From a virus: DNA of 64,000 bases. The translations under genes and the position numbers were made by a program. The stretch spans positions 1 through 64,000 of IMG/VR virus record IMGVR_UViG_3300029957_000007; one strand, written 5' to 3'. This document shows, one piece after another, positions 33,494-42,599 of this stretch (its first letter is position 1; each line of letters opens with the position of its first letter). The notes beneath the pieces are model-generated. The model was not told the DNA's origin. It saw only the letters and a program-made list of their open reading frames with translations, and did no database searches.

Positions 33494-34033
33494 ATGATCT
33501 TCGCACAACGTAAGGGAGCTGACTATAAAGCTGAAGAGATCTTTCGTAAGATCAGGCTTGAAGAGAATATTGGAGCTCGAGACAAGAACGTTCGAAAGAG
33601 TGGCTTGATCTACAATGAAGATCCTTGGGGTAAGAAGAAGATCGTTACTCCAGACGACATTCGCAAACAAAAGATGAATCTGAATGGTCACCTCCTTAAA
33701 GATGGAGATTTCAGGCTTCGTTGTTCTGAATACCTAGCTGAAGTGTACGAGGAGTTTCTTCGCATGTATCAGTTAGCTTCTGAAATGGCGAAGTCAGGGA
33801 AGGTGATGAGAACAGCAACTGGTCGAGCTGTTACTGGCATCTCCTTCAACGATTGGATCTTTGAGAATAAGCTCACTTTGATGAGCAGAAAGAAAGAATT
33901 GAAGCGAGCATTTCAACACGGGAAGATCAGCAAAGAGATGTATGACTTCCATGAAGAGATCCGTAGAAAGAGCATTGAATACTGCGATAAATACATTTCT
34001 GCTGGCAAAGCCACGCAGATAACGATGGTTTGA
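33494..34033 (+). CDS. Hypothetical helical protein
   Basis: 179 aa, basic, mostly helical, with GKVMRTATGRAVTGISFNDW in the middle. By position a head or packaging accessory protein. Not recognised. Confidence 0.55.
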   Translation: MIFAQRKGADYKAEEIFRKIRLEENIGARDKNVRKSGLIYNEDPWGKKKIVTPDDIRKQKMNLNGHLLKDGDFRLRCSEYLAEVYEEFLRMYQLASEMAKSGKVMRTATGRAVTGISFNDWIFENKLTLMSRKKELKRAFQHGKISKEMYDFHEEIRRKSIEYCDKYISAGKATQITMV

Positions 34034-34043
34034 GGAGAACATC

Positions 34044-34799
34044 ATGGCATCCGCGATTCCGAGAGATAGGCTTCGTAAAGAAGCGATGAATTTCATCCCG
34101 GCAACAAGCGTTGGTAAGATCAATCGCTATGCTGGTGGTGGACATGGTGGTGGAGCCAATGTTCATGCGGAAGAGATTCCGATGATGGATGCTGCACAAT
34201 TAGCGAGGATGGAAGAAGATCAGATCCTCGAAGGCATCGAGGAATTCGCGGATGGTGATCCAAGGCATGGCTCTACGCACTTCAAAGCTTATTTCCAGAA
34301 GAGCGCTAGAGAGAATCAGATGCCTACTGACATGATGGAAGCTCTTGCTGAGGAGCAAGAACCTACACTCACACAGCAAGATCGTGGTGAAGATCAAGAG
34401 AGAGATGGATATGGTGATCTCGACACGACTCAGCAAGGTGAGAGCCCAGCGTCAGGTCATCGACCAGTTGCTGCTGGAAAGCTGAACTTCAAACAGCGAG
34501 TGTACATCGCTTCACTTGATGTCCTTGGTTCTGTGTACGAGGACAATGGGAACACTGTGACTGTGAAGACAGTTCACGGCAAGTGGATCGATGTAAGCAA
34601 GAAAGATGTTGAAGTGATCAATGCTGGTATCAACGATGGTGGAACTGGCACACCCACATTATCTCCTCGTAAAGTCAATCAAGAGGATGGCGATGGGGAA
34701 GTGCGAGATGAAGACAATGGTCAAGATTCAATGTCGGCTTTCAGTGAGCGACGCGTAGAAAGCGGGACCTATGCGGACAGGCGAAGAGCACGCCGCTAA
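34044..34799 (+). CDS. Hypothetical structural-region protein with small beta domain
   Basis: 251 aa. Gly/His-rich N-terminus (NRYAGGGHGGGANVH), an acidic linker, then a beta domain (GSVYEDNGNTVTVKTVHGKW) like the SH3/KOW-type modules in later proteins, and an Arg-rich end. GAGGAG upstream. It overlaps the next gene by 29 bases. Confidence 0.55.
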   Translation: MASAIPRDRLRKEAMNFIPATSVGKINRYAGGGHGGGANVHAEEIPMMDAAQLARMEEDQILEGIEEFADGDPRHGSTHFKAYFQKSARENQMPTDMMEALAEEQEPTLTQQDRGEDQERDGYGDLDTTQQGESPASGHRPVAAGKLNFKQRVYIASLDVLGSVYEDNGNTVTVKTVHGKWIDVSKKDVEVINAGINDGGTGTPTLSPRKVNQEDGDGEVRDEDNGQDSMSAFSERRVESGTYADRRRARR

Positions 34800-35661
34800 A
34801 CGTCGCCTAGCGTACATTGAGAATGAGTCATTAGCTCCAGACAATGATGATAGCTTTCTCTTTGAGCGCGATGTCGACAAAGTCGGACCAGAGAACATCG
34901 AGTTCGAAACACAATCGCAAGTTCCAGGCATCGACCAAGCACCCATCGAGAGAAAAGACAATCCCTTCAGGGAGCCTATTATGGGCAGTGAGAGAAACGC
35001 GTCAGAAGATGACGGTAGCTACAATGTCGGGGAGAAGCTCCTTGATGAAAAGACAGGTGAGATTTGGACTGTCAAAGAAGTGAATGGTGAGGATGAATGG
35101 CTTGATGCGACCTGTGGTGAGACAAAAGGTCAACCAAGAACACAGACATTCACCTTTGATCAGGCAGACAACATGCAGAGAACAGCATCAACAAGAGAAG
35201 CAAAGAAGGATTCGCTGGATCTTCTGAACGTGAAGAACAGAAAGGTGAAGCAACCTTTCGACACAGAAGAGAATCGTACCATGGTGGATCGCTCACCTGG
35301 TGATTCTCTTTTTGGCGATGATAAACAGACGCAAGGTCGCCACATCACGAACATGAAAGGTCCCGGTGGTCTCAAAACAGGAATGGTGAAGAAAGCTGAA
35401 TTGAACATTGGTGATGATGTACTCGTTGGTTCATCGACCTATAAGGTCGCTGAGATCAAGAGCAATGGCATCATCGCTCGTCATGCTTTCACTTCATCTG
35501 ATCATTTCTTCGACGCTCCTCAATTCAACAGAATTGCGGTGGCAGCTTTTGTACCGGGCGATGGCACGGTGCAAGAAGCCGAAGCACCGAAGTTGTTCTT
35601 TGAAGGCAGTGCTGAAGCTGGTCTATTTCCAATCGGTGGTGACGACACCATCCCAGAATGA
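34771..35661 (+). CDS. Hypothetical structural-region protein, KR-linker family
   Basis: 296 aa. N-terminal AAKRRLAYIEN and central MQRTAS resemble the KR-x-A linkers of the 59.9-64 kb proteins. Two small beta modules are visible: NVGEKLLDEKTGEIWTVKEV and NIGDDVLVGSSTYKVAEI. Acidic overall. Likely a virion protein by position (inference). Confidence 0.55.
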   Translation: MRTGEEHAAKRRLAYIENESLAPDNDDSFLFERDVDKVGPENIEFETQSQVPGIDQAPIERKDNPFREPIMGSERNASEDDGSYNVGEKLLDEKTGEIWTVKEVNGEDEWLDATCGETKGQPRTQTFTFDQADNMQRTASTREAKKDSLDLLNVKNRKVKQPFDTEENRTMVDRSPGDSLFGDDKQTQGRHITNMKGPGGLKTGMVKKAELNIGDDVLVGSSTYKVAEIKSNGIIARHAFTSSDHFFDAPQFNRIAVAAFVPGDGTVQEAEAPKLFFEGSAEAGLFPIGGDDTIPE

Positions 35662-35670
35662 GGTGTCGTC

Positions 35671-36183
35671 ATGTCGAAAGAAGAAGATCTGATCGCTGAA
35701 GCATTTTCTGGAGACATGGAATTCGTAGGACACAGCGAACCAAGACTTGTGCAATCTGAAAACGAAAAGCGAGTACGACTGATGACGGGGAAGAGCGAGC
35801 TAATTGATCTGGCCGCTCAGATGATTCAGACAAAAATGGCATCTCTTGCTGATGTCGTTTATGTCTATCAATATGTTCTGACGAGGATCTCGTCAAAGCA
35901 TGTTGCAGACAACGGAGCTATCCTTGACGGTGCTGTAGACTTCAGTATGACGCTTGGATCTTTCCGTTCACGGAGAAAGATGAGCATTTCGGTTTCTTTC
36001 CCTGTGATAGACGGTAAGCTAAGAGATACGAACCAGTTTTCGACATCAACTGGCGCCGCCCATCTCTTGACGAAAGAGGCAGTCAAGAAGTTTTTGGGCG
36101 TTAAAGAGTCAGACACTCAGATCATGAAAGCACGTGAAGGCTTCATGAGAACCATGCAGTGGTCTGCTAACTTTAACAACTGA
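35671..36183 (+). CDS. Hypothetical protein
   Basis: 170 aa, not recognised. A helical N-terminal half is followed by a beta-rich region (GAVDFSMTLGSFRSRRKMSI). GAGGTG precedes the ATG. Located just upstream of the repeat-containing structural protein. Confidence 0.55.
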   Translation: MSKEEDLIAEAFSGDMEFVGHSEPRLVQSENEKRVRLMTGKSELIDLAAQMIQTKMASLADVVYVYQYVLTRISSKHVADNGAILDGAVDFSMTLGSFRSRRKMSISVSFPVIDGKLRDTNQFSTSTGAAHLLTKEAVKKFLGVKESDTQIMKAREGFMRTMQWSANFNN

Positions 36184-36212
36184 GCCTCTCATCCTCGTAC
36201 TTTGGTGAGATC

Positions 36213-37073
36213 ATGTCGTATCCTCCGTACAGCGGCACTACCAGCAAGCAGTTCAATGATGCGCCAATCAAGGCTTCCAACAACGGTGCCAACCAGTTGG
36301 CTTACCAGAAGTCGTTGATCTACTCAACGCCTGGTCTCGTCACCAATGTGACTGGCGTTGTGTTGAATTTCACTGGTCTGACGCTTGCTCAGATTCCACA
36401 ACCAGGTGCAAACGCTCTGGTGTACACCGCTTCAGGCACATTGCTGTCATGGAATGGTGGAGCTGGTGTGAACGTCGGTGCTGGTGGCACATTCGTGTTG
36501 ACCGGCCAAGATGGTCGTGTGATCAATGCCGTGGTCACAGCTGGTTCGCTGCCATCAGGCAACCAGACTGATTCGATCGTGGTGAGCAGCCCGATCAACA
36601 TCGACGACAAGCGTGTGGTTTACGCTGAGGCTGGTTTCAACCGCATCATGCAGTCAGCGCCTTGGGTGGATGTGAACAACACCCATGCTGGAACCTTCGA
36701 TACGGTGATGTCGAATGTCAACACCAACAAGATCACAAAGCAGCCTTCGAACATCACTGGCGTCGTGTTGAGCAATGATGGCATCGCTCTTGGCAGTCAG
36801 CTGGTTGTGGGTTCACACAGCCTCGCTTACACTGCTTCTGGAACGCTGCTCGCTGTTGATGGTGGCACTGGCGTGAATGTTGGCGCTGGTGGCACCTTCA
36901 CTCTCACGGCTCCGAATGGTTCCACTGTCAAGGCGATCGTCACTGCCGCCAACCTTCCAGTTGGCAATCAGTCAGACAGCGCTTTGACTGTCACTGCCTT
37001 CCCAACTCAAGCCCTGGTCAAGACAGACACGAGCTTGCGCAACAGCTTGGCCGCTGTTTACAACGCCCTTTAA
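36213..37073 (+). CDS. Duplicated-domain beta-rich structural protein
   Basis: 286 aa, very poor in charged residues and rich in Gly, Asn, Thr, Val and Ser. Two copies of an about 80-residue unit (residues 46-124 and 180-258) share YTASGTLL, GVNVGAGGTF, LT, VTA..LP.GNQ.DS. The composition and the preference for C-ending codons (AAC, ACC) differ from the neighbours and suggest high expression. It could be a capsid decoration, tail or fibre protein; the fold is probably all-beta. I cannot assign which. Confidence 0.65.
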   Translation: MSYPPYSGTTSKQFNDAPIKASNNGANQLAYQKSLIYSTPGLVTNVTGVVLNFTGLTLAQIPQPGANALVYTASGTLLSWNGGAGVNVGAGGTFVLTGQDGRVINAVVTAGSLPSGNQTDSIVVSSPINIDDKRVVYAEAGFNRIMQSAPWVDVNNTHAGTFDTVMSNVNTNKITKQPSNITGVVLSNDGIALGSQLVVGSHSLAYTASGTLLAVDGGTGVNVGAGGTFTLTAPNGSTVKAIVTAANLPVGNQSDSALTVTAFPTQALVKTDTSLRNSLAAVYNAL

Positions 37074-37082
37074 GGATCACAC

Positions 37083-38282
37083 ATGCCAAGGATCGAACAA
37101 CCACGCTCACCGATCACTGGTGAGATCCTTACAGCTGATTCGCTCGAGATCGCTGCTCAAGAACACGGCATCGATCTCGCGTCTACATCAGTTGGGCGGA
37201 TGTTTGACATGGGTGTTGAGAAGCTTGCCGCCAAAAAGCGGCAAGCTTCTCTCACTCGTAAGCCGAAGCGCATTGCTGCCATCAAGAAACAAGCAGCTGA
37301 AGGTGATCCTATTCAGATCGAGTTCGAAGGCAAGATCTACACGGCGACTCCTGAACATGAAGGTGGTTACTACATCTTCAATGATGGATCTGGCCGTGAT
37401 GGTCTGTGCTTTGCTTATGACGACATCAGTCACGGAGTCGTTCAGATCTACGATTCTGGTGACGAAGTCGATCTGGCGAAGGTTATCAAAGAAGGTGCGC
37501 TCAAGCAGAAGGCTGACAATGGCTGGACGAAGACATACAACGATCCTGAAGTCGGTGACAGAGTCACTTTCGATCTCCATGGTGAGATGAAGGAAGGTAT
37601 CTGCACAGAGCCTTGGGATGAGTCTTCTGACTATTGCCGTGTGAAGACGAGCGATGGACAAGAGGAGATCGTCAACGTCAGTCAAGTGAAAGACGTCTTC
37701 GTCAAGACTGCTGGTTTGATGAGCGGCAATTTCAGCGAAGATCATGAAGAGGAAAACAAAGAGAATGAAGAACCAAAGTACGATCGCTATGAAGATGAGA
37801 ATGGCAAAGGTGGGAAGCCTATCACCGCAGCACTTCCGAATGGAATGCGTTTCTACAATGAAAAGAAGCAGAGCTATATGACGTTGGATCATAGCGACTC
37901 TGACTCATATACTTTCGCCTTAGACAGCGGAAGTATGTTGACATATACAAAGGAACAGTTCTCTGATCGCTTAAGAGATGGTATTGTCACAAAAGCTTCA
38001 ATGAAGCGTAAGGATGGAGCTACAATCACAGCTGCTCGTAAGATCACGATCAAATACAAAGGCGAGGAGATCGAAGCAAAACAAGGCTCGAATTCTGACG
38101 AATGGAACTTCAGCTACAATGGTCAGAAGCTTGGTTTGATCTTGGGTGAGGACGAAAAGGCTGGTGGCGTTGTCGATGAACAAGGCAATGAAGCTGGAAC
38201 TGCTCGTTTGATCTCACCATCGAACACATCAGAAGCTGCAAAGAGAACAGCTTACGCTGCAAAGCGTAGAGCCAGAGCTTAA
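37083..38282 (+). CDS. Multidomain hypothetical structural protein with KR linkers
   Basis: 399 aa. Several small beta modules (for example IQIEFEGKIYTATPEHEGGYY, VGDRVTFDLHGEMKEG, ITIKYKGEEIEAKQ) are joined by basic linkers: ASLTRKPKRIAA, KASMKRKDGATITAARK and the C-terminal AAKRTAYAAKRR. An acidic Glu-rich stretch lies near residue 230. The layout matches the proteins at 59908-64000. Probably virion-associated (inference). Confidence 0.55.
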   Translation: MPRIEQPRSPITGEILTADSLEIAAQEHGIDLASTSVGRMFDMGVEKLAAKKRQASLTRKPKRIAAIKKQAAEGDPIQIEFEGKIYTATPEHEGGYYIFNDGSGRDGLCFAYDDISHGVVQIYDSGDEVDLAKVIKEGALKQKADNGWTKTYNDPEVGDRVTFDLHGEMKEGICTEPWDESSDYCRVKTSDGQEEIVNVSQVKDVFVKTAGLMSGNFSEDHEEENKENEEPKYDRYEDENGKGGKPITAALPNGMRFYNEKKQSYMTLDHSDSDSYTFALDSGSMLTYTKEQFSDRLRDGIVTKASMKRKDGATITAARKITIKYKGEEIEAKQGSNSDEWNFSYNGQKLGLILGEDEKAGGVVDEQGNEAGTARLISPSNTSEAAKRTAYAAKRRARA

Positions 38283-38302
38283 AAGAAGCTGGTGGCTCAC
38301 AG

Positions 38303-38328
38303 CCTACCAGTGAGAAATCGCTGGTAGG
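38303..38328 (+). other. Hairpin before the portal gene
   Basis: CCTACCAG at 38303-38310 pairs with CTGGTAGG at 38321-38328 around a 10-base loop in the 74-base gap. No T run follows, so it is more likely an mRNA stability or processing element than a terminator. Confidence 0.4.
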
Positions 38329-38356
38329 ATGATTGCCATCAACCATGGAGTAATCA

Positions 38357-40057
38357 ATGCCTCGCATCCCTTCAGATGATAAGCGAATTATCATGGCATC
38401 GAAAGGATTGGAAGGCGAGATGCGTCAAGCTCAGTCAGTGAGGCGAGTGCCAGGTTCAGCTGGTATTCATCACGGTCTTGGGAGACGCAAAGCTAATTTC
38501 GCCGACGTTACCCTTTCAGCGCCTGAAGTTCGCAACCCTCTCCTCAACATCGTCAACTTCTATCTTCCGCAGAATTACAAGGTCCTCAATCAATGGGTGC
38601 GTTACTACGACACCTTCAATGAGCTCATTGGTAACTGCGTTGATGCTCACGCTGAATACCCAATCTCTCAATTTCATTTCGATGGCATTGATGATGAGGT
38701 GATCTTAAGAGCGTATGACGAACTCGCTGAGGAGCTTGATCTTTTCAATGTGATCTTGGCTATGTCTCGTGAATATGAGCTCATCGGTGAGACGTTCCCA
38801 TTTGCTCATTGGGACAAGAACCTGAATCGTTGGGACAAGATCACGATCTTGAACCCGGATTATGTGGTCATCAATCAAGCCTATCTCGCTTACAAGAACG
38901 AGATTAAGGTTGAGCTAGAGCCAGATGAAGACACTAAACGTTTGGTGCACTCAACCGATCCACGAGATCTTGAGCTTAGAAGTGGTTTGGATCCAATGAT
39001 CATTCGTGCTGTGGAGGAAGGGACTAACATCCCAATAGATTCCTTCTCAGTAGCTCAGATCGCAAGAAAGTCTTCACCATACGAACCAAGAGGCAAGACG
39101 CCAATCTTGAGAGCGTTGAAGACATTGCTCTATGATGACAAACTGATCGAGCTGCAGCAATCAATCGCTGACAACATGATCACACCTCGTCAGATCTGGA
39201 AACTTGGCGATCCACAGAACGACTACATGCCAGGCGACGAGGAGATCGAGGACTTCAGAGCACTGTTGGATCGACTGCATGGTGATCCAAATGCTCAGAT
39301 CGTTACGCACTACGGTACTCAGTTAGAGCTGATCGGTTATAATGGTAAGATCCAACCGATCATTCAAGAGCGCCAGTACAATGAAGAGCGCATCTTGATG
39401 GCGATGTACACTAACAAGTCGGTACTGAAGGGCGAAGGCCCAGGTTTCTCGTCAGGTCCTCAGGTTGCTTTCCAATACCTGCAAGGACGCTATATGTCGA
39501 AGCGCCACAAGATCGTGGCTTACCTTCGAGACAAGATCTTCATTCCATTCGCTATTGCAAATGGCTTCTGGAAGAAGACTGATAAGGGTCGCGAGCTCAT
39601 TCTGCCTGAATTTGTTTGGGATCAGAAACTCGATCTTGTGGAAGACACAGCGAAGAAGCAGTATGTTATGCAGCTTCGTGATCGTCTACAAGTTTCGGCT
39701 CGCACTCTGTACGAAACGCTTGGGATGGATGCCAAGCAGGAGATCAAACGTCTCGGGGAGGAACGTGGCACTCCGATCGATCCTGTCGAGATTGAAAAGT
39801 ACAAGAAGCAAGGTGCGATGGACAGCGCTACTCAACTTGAGAAGAAACTTCCCGGCGTTGACAAGGATCCATCGGTTCAACAAGAGATCGTGAAACAAAC
39901 GCTAACACCAAGCAAAGAGCCAAGTGGTAGCGCTCCAAAAGCTCCTTCTGATGAGAGCAAGATCAAGGCGCCAAACACGCCAGGTCAGAAAGAAGGAGCT
40001 AAAGCAAATTTTCTGAAGGTGAGTCGGGCTTCGCTTTTCGCTTCGGAAGAAGTCTAA
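38357..40057 (+). CDS. Portal protein
   Basis: 566 aa. It has the character of a phage portal: a long alpha/beta clip-stem-wing chain with YYDTFNELIGNCVDAHAEYP, LLYDDKLIELQQSIADNMIT, DPNAQIVTHYGTQLELIGYNG and QVAFQYLQGRYMSKRHKIV. Pro/Lys-rich C-terminus. It lies eight genes after TerL and directly before a MuF-type gene, the classic order. It forms the dodecameric DNA gate of the head. A slippery heptamer near its 3' end (40006-40012) may fuse it to the next ORF in some copies. Confidence 0.8.
   Translation: MPRIPSDDKRIIMASKGLEGEMRQAQSVRRVPGSAGIHHGLGRRKANFADVTLSAPEVRNPLLNIVNFYLPQNYKVLNQWVRYYDTFNELIGNCVDAHAEYPISQFHFDGIDDEVILRAYDELAEELDLFNVILAMSREYELIGETFPFAHWDKNLNRWDKITILNPDYVVINQAYLAYKNEIKVELEPDEDTKRLVHSTDPRDLELRSGLDPMIIRAVEEGTNIPIDSFSVAQIARKSSPYEPRGKTPILRALKTLLYDDKLIELQQSIADNMITPRQIWKLGDPQNDYMPGDEEIEDFRALLDRLHGDPNAQIVTHYGTQLELIGYNGKIQPIIQERQYNEERILMAMYTNKSVLKGEGPGFSSGPQVAFQYLQGRYMSKRHKIVAYLRDKIFIPFAIANGFWKKTDKGRELILPEFVWDQKLDLVEDTAKKQYVMQLRDRLQVSARTLYETLGMDAKQEIKRLGEERGTPIDPVEIEKYKKQGAMDSATQLEKKLPGVDKDPSVQQEIVKQTLTPSKEPSGSAPKAPSDESKIKAPNTPGQKEGAKANFLKVSRASLFASEEV
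40006..40012 (+). promoter_or_regulatory. Candidate -1 frameshift slippery site
   Basis: The heptamer A AAT TTT sits in the correct register of the portal frame (codons GCA AAT TTT) and matches the X XXY YYZ rule. The -1 frame opens right after a stop at 40000-40002 and runs without interruption into the MuF ORF, which lacks a good start codon. A weak GC-containing hairpin can be drawn just downstream (CTTCG with CGGAAG). Confidence 0.45.
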
Positions 40058-40110
40058 CAGTCGACAGCCACGGTGAAGCGATTTATCGCTCAGCAGCGTG
40101 GTATGATCGA

Positions 40111-41478
40111 TTGAAGCAGACTAAGATCGATGAGAAAAGCAAGGGTCTGATTCAAGACCTTGAGGAAGCCTTACTCACCAAACTCGAGAAGAATGGTAAT
40201 CCATTCGTCAAAGGGCTCGTTGATCAAGATACGATCACAGTCAATGATTTGACGAATGGAGTTCTTCAATCGTGTGAGGATAACTCAGTTGGCGTGAAGG
40301 AAGTGCTAGATGACTACCTTCAAAAGATCCGACTGAGAGCTAAAGAGCACGCTTTGAAGATGATTGGCAAGCCTAAAATCGCTGGTATTGTTCGTACTGC
40401 TGCCAGCAGTTTTGAGGACTCAGTCAATCAAGCTTTCGAAGCAATTGATGGTATCCCTGCAGAGATCGTTGAGAAGATCAAGGCCGAATGGCTTGAGTCA
40501 GGCGGCGAGAACAACATGATCCCTCAATTGATCAAGAAAGAATTGTCAGAGTTCAAAGATGAAGGCTTCAGCAAGAAGGAACTGCGTGAAGCGCTCTATG
40601 AACTCTGGGAAAAGCAGAAAACCGTCTACAAACGAATTGTGCGAACGACAACGATCAACGCATATGCTAAGTCACAGCTCGAAGAATGGGATGCACAAGG
40701 CATTGCTGAAGTGGAACGGCATTGTATTGATGATCACAGAACTTGTCAGATCTGTAGGATGCTGTGTGCACCTGGCCGTAATCGGTATACCATCAAAGAG
40801 TTGCTTGGCTTTGATGATCCGATTACTTATGCCTCACATCCTCAATGCAGAGACTTCTACACTCCAGTTGTTGATTGGCAATCACTCGACGAGTACTTCA
40901 CTGAGCCATTGGTTGATGTAGACGTCGACGATGCTGAGATCTCGAATCTTCCAACTTCACTGCAAGAGCAAGTTGAAGAGCTAAGCAAACGTGTTGATCT
41001 TGAAGGTGTGATTGAATTCGTGCCTGACATTGTCGACACAGTTGAATGGCAGGAAGATAGATTCAATGAGCATCGTGATGCTGGGTATGGACAACGTGAA
41101 GCATTGCAAATGGTTGAGATGGAGAAGGAAGATCTTCGCGGGACACTCATCACATATGAGAATCCTGAGAAGATGCTGATCTCTGGACAAGCCGTTGATG
41201 CTTCATCGTTTGCCTACAGCATGGTGGTCTCACAAGCTTCACAAGCTTGGAGAGATGCAGACAAAGGTGAGTGGCGCACTATGTACGAAGAACATCTCGC
41301 ACATGATCTTCCATTCATCACGTTCGATGCTGAACAGAACGCTGAAGCGTACTTTGTAGAATGCTTCATTGCATTCGTCACCAACCCATATAGGTTGCTA
41401 ACCATAGACGAAGAAGCCTACACAACCATGACGGAAGTGACTGGCAAGGACTTCTTCGAGTTAGGAGCTGTACGGTAA
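40111..41478 (+). CDS. MuF-type head morphogenesis protein
   Basis: 455 aa if the TTG at 40111 is used, but the frame is open back to 40003 with coding-like sequence (SLTVDSHGEAIYRSAAWYDR), and no ATG or GTG with a ribosome site exists. Residues about 170-255 match phage Mu gpF proteins: YKRIVRTTTINAYAKSQLEEW, DDHRTCQICRMLC and ASHPQCRDFYTP (paired Cys and His). MuF proteins sit in the head near the portal and are often injected. The C-terminal 170 residues form an extra domain ending EAYFVECFIAFVTNPYRLL, like the 'E.FAE.F..Y.tnP..L' of peptidase-like MuF tails, but no HExxH is seen. Confidence 0.7.
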   Translation: MKQTKIDEKSKGLIQDLEEALLTKLEKNGNPFVKGLVDQDTITVNDLTNGVLQSCEDNSVGVKEVLDDYLQKIRLRAKEHALKMIGKPKIAGIVRTAASSFEDSVNQAFEAIDGIPAEIVEKIKAEWLESGGENNMIPQLIKKELSEFKDEGFSKKELREALYELWEKQKTVYKRIVRTTTINAYAKSQLEEWDAQGIAEVERHCIDDHRTCQICRMLCAPGRNRYTIKELLGFDDPITYASHPQCRDFYTPVVDWQSLDEYFTEPLVDVDVDDAEISNLPTSLQEQVEELSKRVDLEGVIEFVPDIVDTVEWQEDRFNEHRDAGYGQREALQMVEMEKEDLRGTLITYENPEKMLISGQAVDASSFAYSMVVSQASQAWRDADKGEWRTMYEEHLAHDLPFITFDAEQNAEAYFVECFIAFVTNPYRLLTIDEEAYTTMTEVTGKDFFELGAVR

Positions 41479-41771
41479 TGGACATCGACTCAGAGGCAAG
41501 GGCCTTTGCTGCCAGGAAGGATCGCCGAAAGGTATTCCTTCCTGGCAGAAGGCAAGACATCGATCTCGAAACTGTGAGAGAAACACTCATCAAGCTTCGA
41601 GAAGTAAAGGATGGGATGTGGAAAGAGAAAGTGATCACATCCGATCCGAAACATGCTGCAATGATCGTTGAGGCTATTAACGAGGTAAACCTCAAGATCG
41701 CTGACTATGAAAACCAACTCAAGGTGCTCAATGCTAGACCTCGAACAGGTGAACGACAAACTGGTCGCTAA
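41478..41771 (+). CDS. Small hypothetical protein
   Basis: 97 aa, TAATG coupling. Basic N-terminus, helical (KVFLPGRRQDIDLETVRETL). Not recognised. Confidence 0.55.
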   Translation: MDIDSEARAFAARKDRRKVFLPGRRQDIDLETVRETLIKLREVKDGMWKEKVITSDPKHAAMIVEAINEVNLKIADYENQLKVLNARPRTGERQTGR

Positions 41772-42150
41772 GGTGGCCAATCATCGTGCGCTCATTCTTC
41801 GTCTCAGTAAGATGAAGAATGAAGATGTGTACGACAAACGATCTCGCTGCAGACTTTGCGGTAAGACAGTGAAGTCACGCAAGCTAGAAGATCATGCACA
41901 TCCATGCCTTTACGTACTTGCTCATCACGTTCCGAAGACCAATCGGGACCTCAAAGCAATGACCTGGCGTAAGATACACGTCAGGCTGAGCAGATTGAAG
42001 CCTGAACCGTCCTGGGTGGAAAGAATAGTGCTCCAGGGACTGGTTTGGATGGACAAAATTGATCATTACCGCACAGTTGATGCGATGGTCAAATGGTTAG
42101 AGCTTCATGGCTTCATCGTTTACGGAGTGCGAAAAAATGCGCGTTCCTAA
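41731..42150 (+). CDS. Zinc-finger hypothetical protein
   Basis: 139 aa from the ATG at 41731 (AAGGTG upstream). CRLCGKTVKSRKLEDHAHPC (residues 40-59) is a C2HC/C2H2-like finger. The rest is basic and helical with a Trp-rich C-terminus. Possibly DNA- or RNA-binding (inference). Confidence 0.6.
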   Translation: MLDLEQVNDKLVAKVANHRALILRLSKMKNEDVYDKRSRCRLCGKTVKSRKLEDHAHPCLYVLAHHVPKTNRDLKAMTWRKIHVRLSRLKPEPSWVERIVLQGLVWMDKIDHYRTVDAMVKWLELHGFIVYGVRKNARS

Positions 42151-42376
42151 AGCTGATCTCAAGATCACGCAACAAGCGATTGAAGACGAGCTGTGGAAGA
42201 CTCTCCACAAATACGTAGGCAAGCCTAACAGCGAAGCAACGCAGCGGAAGATCATTAAGCTCACAGCAAAGATGATCGCCAATGGCATTCGTTTCAGAAT
42301 CGGTGTAAGCAACTCCGATACGAACCCTGGCAAGATCACTCTTGCTATTGAAGCCTACTTCAAAGGATCTTTCTGA
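42137..42376 (+). CDS. Small hypothetical protein
   Basis: 79 aa from the ATG at 42137 with GGAG upstream. Ends PGKITLAIEAYFKGSF, a beta strand pair. Not recognised. Confidence 0.5.
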   Translation: MRVPKADLKITQQAIEDELWKTLHKYVGKPNSEATQRKIIKLTAKMIANGIRFRIGVSNSDTNPGKITLAIEAYFKGSF

Positions 42377-42585
42377 TGGCAAAGCGAGAAAGTCTGCATG
42401 ATGCAGTCGCTGAGTTTAGAGAGAAACATAAACCGGTGCGTACAACGACGTGGGAGCTTCAGTTCAACTTCAGAAACTTGTGGATTGGTATCTATTGGGA
42501 GACGCATCCCAAACCTTACCGCAAGGACTTGTTCATCTGCTTCTTCCTCTTTGCGATTCACATCGTAACGAAGGAAGGGATCTGA
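42376..42585 (+). CDS. Small hypothetical protein, possibly membrane-associated
   Basis: 69 aa, TGATG coupling. Residues about 53-64 are hydrophobic (LFICFFLFAIHIV) after an aromatic amphipathic stretch. The segment is short for a full membrane span. Confidence 0.5.
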   Translation: MAKRESLHDAVAEFREKHKPVRTTTWELQFNFRNLWIGIYWETHPKPYRKDLFICFFLFAIHIVTKEGI

Positions 42586-42599
42586 CTAAGAGGATTGGC

